A DNA stretch of 8,887 nucleotides from Deltaproteobacteria bacterium (GTDB lineage: Bacteria; Desulfobacterota; Syntrophobacteria; BM002). Every line of letters begins with the position of its first letter. Position 1 is the stretch's first letter. The notes beneath the pieces are model-generated. The model had not been told where the DNA came from, made no database searches, and saw nothing but the letters and a program-made list of their open reading frames with translations. A program made the position numbers and the translations under genes. Below, one piece after another: positions 5,979 through 8,887 of this stretch. The stretch is taken from assembly GCA_017861095.1 (NCBI GenBank), contig JAGFXI010000091.1:1-8887 (forward strand). The letters are read 5' to 3'.

Positions 5979-7364
5979 TCACCTCCCGAGCGCCTCCGGA
6001 AGCTCATAGAGGAGCGCCGCGGCCGAGCGGATCCCCCTGTAAAAGTCCTCGAGGGAAAAGCGCTCGTTGGGCGAATGAGCGCCGTCGTCCGGGCTCCCCC
6101 ACCCCAGGAGCAGAATGTTTCGGTACCCGAGCAGGTCCTTGAACAGGGTCACGATGGGGATGGAACCCCCCTCCCGGATGAAGACCGGCCTCCTGCCGAA
6201 GCCGATTTCGATCGCTCGGGCCGCCGCCTGGACACCGGGCTCGTCCCGAGCAATGAGGGCCGGGTCGTTCCCGTGAATGCTCGTGACCCGCACCTTGACG
6301 CCAGGCGGCGCCTGGGCGCGGATGAATTCCTCAAAGAGGCGATCTATGGTCGCGGCGCGTTGACGGGGCACGAGGCGCATGCTCACCTTGGCGCCGGCTT
6401 TCGCCGGGATGACGGTCTTGGCGCCCTCCCCGGAGAAGCCGCCCCAGATACCGTTCACATCCAGGGTCGGGCGGGCGCACTTCCGCTCTATGGGGGTATA
6501 GCCTGCCTCGCCGACTAGCACCTCGACACCAAGGTAATTCTTGAGCTGGGCCTCATCAAAGGGAAGTGCCGCCATCTCCTTCCGCTCCCACCGTTCCAGT
6601 TCCAGGACGTCGTCGTAGAAGCCAGGGATCGCGACGGTCCCGTCGGGCCTCTTGAGTCTGGCGAGCATGTCGGCTAGTACCTGAACCGGGTTCGCCACCA
6701 CTCCGCCGAAGCTCCCGGAGTGGAGGTCGAAGCGGGGCCCCTGGATATCCACCTGGAAATAGGATAGCCCGCGGAGGCCGTAGGTGATGGCCGGTATCCC
6801 CGAAGCGAACTGAGACCCGTCGGAGATGGCGACGGCGTCCGCTCGCAGGTCATCGCCATGACTCTCGGAGAAGCTCCTGAGGCTGGGGCTCCCGATCTCC
6901 TCTTCGCCCTCGATGAGAGCCTTCACATTGAGGGGCAGGCGGCCCTCCACCAGCAACAGCGCCTCCAGCGCTTTGAGATAGGTGAAGAACTGGCCCTTGT
7001 TGTCAGTCGCTCCCCGGGCATAGATGAACCCATCCCGCATCGTGGGGGAGAAGGGCGGCGAGACCCACTCGTCGAGCGGGTCGGGCGGCTGTACATCGTA
7101 GTGGCCGTAGATGAGGAGCGTCGGCAGATCGGGGTCACGCAGAAGCTCGCCATAGATCACCGGGTGTCGGCTCGTTTCGTGCAATGTGGTCTGAAACCCC
7201 AACCGTTTGAGCCTCTCCACCGTCCACTCCGCAGCCCGCCGAACGTCGGCGGTGTGGTGGGGGTCGGTGCTCACACTCGGGATGCGCAGAAGCTCGGCGA
7301 GTTCGTCGACGGCGCGCTGCCGCCCCGCATCGATCTTGGTGAGGACCTCTCGGGGGATCATCAT
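5979..7364 (-). CDS. M20-family zinc dipeptidase/peptidase
   Basis: 461 residues from ATG 7364, preceded by GAGGAAAGAG; a GTG at 7385 in the same frame would add seven residues. M20 enzymes are cytosolic di-zinc exopeptidases acting on dipeptides or related amides. Visible catalytic elements: YGHYDVQP (H88 ligand, D90), ARGATDNKGQ (bridging D121), EGEEEIGSP (E155/E156, general base and ligand), ISDG (D182 ligand), DLHSG (H215, lid-domain His) and DGAHSPNE (H430 ligand). The lid/dimerisation domain covers roughly 195-330. Length and motif spacing match the M20 dipeptidase subfamily (about 450-460 residues), and every ligand is present, so the enzyme should be active. Its true substrate cannot be read from sequence. 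It lies upstream of the YeeE pair on the same strand; co-transcription is possible, but no functional link is evident. Confidence 0.92.
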   Translation of the reverse strand: MMIPREVLTKIDAGRQRAVDELAELLRIPSVSTDPHHTADVRRAAEWTVERLKRLGFQTTLHETSRHPVIYGELLRDPDLPTLLIYGHYDVQPPDPLDEWVSPPFSPTMRDGFIYARGATDNKGQFFTYLKALEALLLVEGRLPLNVKALIEGEEEIGSPSLRSFSESHGDDLRADAVAISDGSQFASGIPAITYGLRGLSYFQVDIQGPRFDLHSGSFGGVVANPVQVLADMLARLKRPDGTVAIPGFYDDVLELERWERKEMAALPFDEAQLKNYLGVEVLVGEAGYTPIERKCARPTLDVNGIWGGFSGEGAKTVIPAKAGAKVSMRLVPRQRAATIDRLFEEFIRAQAPPGVKVRVTSIHGNDPALIARDEPGVQAAARAIEIGFGRRPVFIREGGSIPIVTLFKDLLGYRNILLLGWGSPDDGAHSPNERFSLEDFYRGIRSAAALLYELPEALGR

Positions 7365-7414
7365 CGTCTCTTTCCTCGGGTTCACCTGGTGTCGAGACCA
7401 CAGGTCTGTTTACG

Positions 7415-7491
7415 CCCCCCTTAGCAAGAGGGGCAAGGGGGATTTGTACGTCACCAGGAGAATCCCCCTATTCCCCCTTTCCAAAGGGAGA
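7415..7491. repeat. C/G-rich inverted-repeat (palindromic) intergenic element
   Basis: A perfect 8-bp inverted pair, GGGGGATT (7437-7444) and AATCCCCC (7461-7468), is separated by 16 nt. Outside it, each arm has its own small hairpin potential: CCCCCCTTAGCAAGAGGGG on the left (7415-7433) and CCCTTTCCAAAGGG on the right (about 7475-7488). The two arms are degraded inverted copies of an AATCCCCCT...CCAAAGGG pattern, which resembles short palindromic elements dispersed between genes in many environmental bacterial genomes. It lies just upstream of the dipeptidase start, so it may be transcribed in its leader. Only one copy is visible here, so dispersal is inferred from resemblance. Confidence 0.5.
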
Positions 7492-7517
7492 TGCCGCTGG
7501 ACTTGAAGCCTTCGGGA

Positions 7518-7533
7518 ATGAAACCGGTTTCAT
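7518..7533. promoter_or_regulatory. Perfect 16-bp palindrome, LacI/GalR-type operator candidate
   Basis: The sequence ATGAAACCGGTTTCAT is an exact palindrome with a central CG. The layout GAAACCGGTTTC is typical of LacI/GalR-family operators, which are even-length palindromes centred on CG. It stands in the non-coding stretch between the dipeptidase and MFS genes, about 150 bp from the dipeptidase start and 190 bp from the MFS start. No LacI-family gene is in the window, so the regulator, if any, is unknown. A symmetric site of this length is unlikely by chance at a given position, but could also be part of the neighbouring repeat-rich region. Confidence 0.4.
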
Positions 7534-7549
7534 CCTCTACGGGATATCC

Positions 7550-7573
7550 AAAAAACCGCTAAGAACGCAGCGG
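7550..7573 (-). terminator. Short hairpin plus U-tract on the minus strand, possible attenuator/terminator
   Basis: Read on the minus strand, CCGCT (7573-7569), an 8-nt loop and AGCGG (7560-7556) form a 5-bp stem followed at once by six T (7555-7550), the shape of a small intrinsic terminator. It would act on transcripts heading toward the dipeptidase gene about 185 bp further on. Its left arm is shared with the larger hairpin at 7569-7598, so only one can form at a time. The stem is short, so termination strength is uncertain. Confidence 0.35.
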
Positions 7574-7598
7574 CCAAATTCCTCGTTCTTTGGCCGCT
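7569..7598. repeat. Perfect 10-bp inverted repeat, strong hairpin overlapping the terminator-like stem
   Basis: AGCGGCCAAA (7569-7578) and TTTGGCCGCT (7589-7598) are exact reverse complements with a 10-nt loop, giving a stable GC-rich stem. No U-tract follows it on the plus strand, so it is not itself a plus-strand terminator. On the minus strand it would form first and occlude the CCGCT arm of the short terminator-like hairpin, as an antiterminator does. A third pairing, AAGAACG (7561-7567) with CGTTCTT (7584-7590), competes with both. Confidence 0.5.
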
Positions 7599-7726
7599 CA
7601 TTGTACCCATTCTCGCGCCGTTTTCCACCAGGAAGTTCCGGTGGCGACCTGCCTTTTCCCTTGACCCGAATCGCCGGAAGTGGTAGCTCGGTGCTCGTCT
7701 CCGGGCGACTCCGGATGAGGGGCGAG

Positions 7727-8887
7727 ATGGTTCACTGGAAGCAGAATCTGGCTGTGGTCTGGGTTTCCCAGTTCCTGTCCATCATGGGCTTTTTCTTCGC
7801 CATCCCCTTCGCTCCCTACTATATCCAGGAACTCGGCGTCCAGGACCCGGTGAAGATCAAGCTCTGGGTGTCGCTCTTTGGTGCGGCGGCTCCTTTCAGC
7901 CTGGCCATCTTCTCTCCCATGTGGGGCGCCCTTGCCGATCGCTACGGCCGGAGACTCATGCTGCTCCGGGCGAACTTCGGGGCGGCGGTCGTGCTCGCGC
8001 TCATGGCCACAGTTGAGAGCGTTGAGGCCCTTGTCGTGCTTCGGCTCCTGCAGGGCCTTCTCGCCGGTACCGTGACCGCCGCCCAGACCATGGTCACCTC
8101 AACCACCCCGGAAAACCGGAGCGGCACCGCCCTGGGAGCACTGAGCGCGGCCGTCTACTCCGGAACCATGGCGGGCACCTTCCTCGGCGGCCTCTTTGCT
8201 GAGTACGTCGGCTATCGCCTCTCCTTCCTCGGCTCGGGCTTCCTCCTCCTGCTGGCGGGTGTCCTCATCGTGGTCGGAACCAGGGAGGATTTCGTGCCGC
8301 CGCCCCGGCAGGAGCAAACGGGGTCCTCGCGTGCGGTTGCGGTCGGGATCGGTCAGGCTGTGCCTCTCCTCGTGCTCACGGCGACCATGTCCTTTTGCCG
8401 CCAGTACGACAACTCCCTGTTTCCCCTCCTCGTCCAGGATATTCACGGGAGCATCCAGGGGGCGGCCTTCTGGACCGGGAGCATCTCGGCGGTCGCCGGT
8501 CTTGCCGGGTTTCTTGCCGGGATCGTCTTCGGGCGACTGGCGGATCGGGTGGATCCTCCCCGGCTGGCAAAGGCGTCCTCCCTGGGAGCGGCGCTCTTCC
8601 TGGTACCCCACGGTCTCCTTCAAGGGTTTCTCCCTCTCTTTCCCACCCGCTTCGCCATGGTCTTCTGCGCCGGCGGGCTGGAGCCGGTCTTCCAGGTCTG
8701 GCTCGCCAAAGTGACCGCTGTCGAGAGGAGAGGCTCCGCCTTCGGCTGGGCGGCGACGGCCAGATCCTTCGGGTGGTTCGCGGCGCCTCTCGTGAGCGGG
8801 CTGGTCGCCTCCGGGTTCGGCCTTCGCGCCATCTACTTCGTCGGGGGCGTGCAGTTTGTGCTCCTCGTCTTTCTGATCGGCTACGTC
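7727..8887 (+). CDS. MFS multidrug efflux transporter, MdtG-like (runs off right edge)
   Basis: 387 codons without a stop reach the window edge, so perhaps 15-25 residues are missing compared with the roughly 400-residue family. The N-terminus (VHWKQNLAVVWVSQFLSIMGFFFAIPF, then PYYIQELGV) resembles E. coli MdtG (NWKRNLIVAW...), a DHA1 drug:H+ antiporter. Motif A is clear between helices 2 and 3 (GALADRYGRRLMLLR, about 67-81), a TM5 antiporter-like stretch SGTMAGTFLGG is at about 145-155, and a second, weaker motif A-like GRLADRV occurs in the C-terminal half. A hydrophilic loop (about 184-208) separates two six-helix bundles. Start: ATG 7727 matches the MdtG N-terminus and has GAGGGG 4 nt upstream; ATG 7715 or GTG 7691 in frame are alternatives. 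Substrate unknown; the gene stands alone downstream of the repeat-rich spacer. Confidence 0.88.
   Translation, partial: MVHWKQNLAVVWVSQFLSIMGFFFAIPFAPYYIQELGVQDPVKIKLWVSLFGAAAPFSLAIFSPMWGALADRYGRRLMLLRANFGAAVVLALMATVESVEALVVLRLLQGLLAGTVTAAQTMVTSTTPENRSGTALGALSAAVYSGTMAGTFLGGLFAEYVGYRLSFLGSGFLLLLAGVLIVVGTREDFVPPPRQEQTGSSRAVAVGIGQAVPLLVLTATMSFCRQYDNSLFPLLVQDIHGSIQGAAFWTGSISAVAGLAGFLAGIVFGRLADRVDPPRLAKASSLGAALFLVPHGLLQGFLPLFPTRFAMVFCAGGLEPVFQVWLAKVTAVERRGSAFGWAATARSFGWFAAPLVSGLVASGFGLRAIYFVGGVQFVLLVFLIGYV

Noticed and set aside
7661..7689. Promoter-like TTGACC, 17-bp spacer, TAGCTC upstream of the MFS gene
   Set aside because: The -35 box is good, but the -10 box matches TATAAT poorly, so it cannot be called with confidence.

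Overview
The window is GC-rich, gene-dense bacterial chromosome from an organism I cannot name. The gene content (HU, PriA, a CoA-pyrophosphatase-type Nudix enzyme, a LysM-like/M23 envelope peptidase, a split YeeE/YedE pair, an M20 dipeptidase and an MdtG-like efflux pump) fits a free-living Gram-negative or deep-branching environmental lineage such as Methylomirabilota, Rokubacteria or Desulfobacterota. That placement is inference from style only. No rRNA, tRNA, CRISPR array, transposase or phage gene was seen.

Layout: the minus strand at the left edge carries the start of an HU gene behind a good sigma70-type promoter, then a Nudix hydrolase gene. Divergent from the Nudix gene, on the plus strand, lies an M23 peptidase gene that is broken into two out-of-frame pieces and seems to lack two internal segments. 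priA follows on the plus strand. Convergent with priA is a minus-strand block: an M20 dipeptidase gene, then two short membrane-protein genes that together make one YeeE/YedE-type (thiosulfate or sulfur compound) transporter. A 360-bp non-coding stretch rich in inverted repeats separates the dipeptidase from a plus-strand MFS efflux gene that runs off the right edge.

The most interesting object is the upstream YeeE/YedE half-gene. Its reading frame meets an in-frame TGA exactly where the family has its conserved Cys (the GG-Cys-P-S-G-H-G motif). The family sequence then continues perfectly for 41 more codons and ends in a 4-nt ATGA overlap with the partner gene, which has its own Cys in GYCPGT. 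Immediately after the TGA is a 7+4 bp hairpin with a GG-starting hexaloop, placed like a bacterial SECIS element. I read this as a candidate selenocysteine-containing sulfur-compound transporter. The competing explanation is a single TGC-to-TGA nonsense mutation.

Secondary points of interest lie between the dipeptidase and MFS genes: a C/G-rich inverted repeat resembling dispersed palindromic elements, a perfect 16-bp LacI/GalR-like palindrome, and a pair of mutually exclusive hairpins ending in a U-tract on the minus strand, arranged like an attenuator in the dipeptidase leader.
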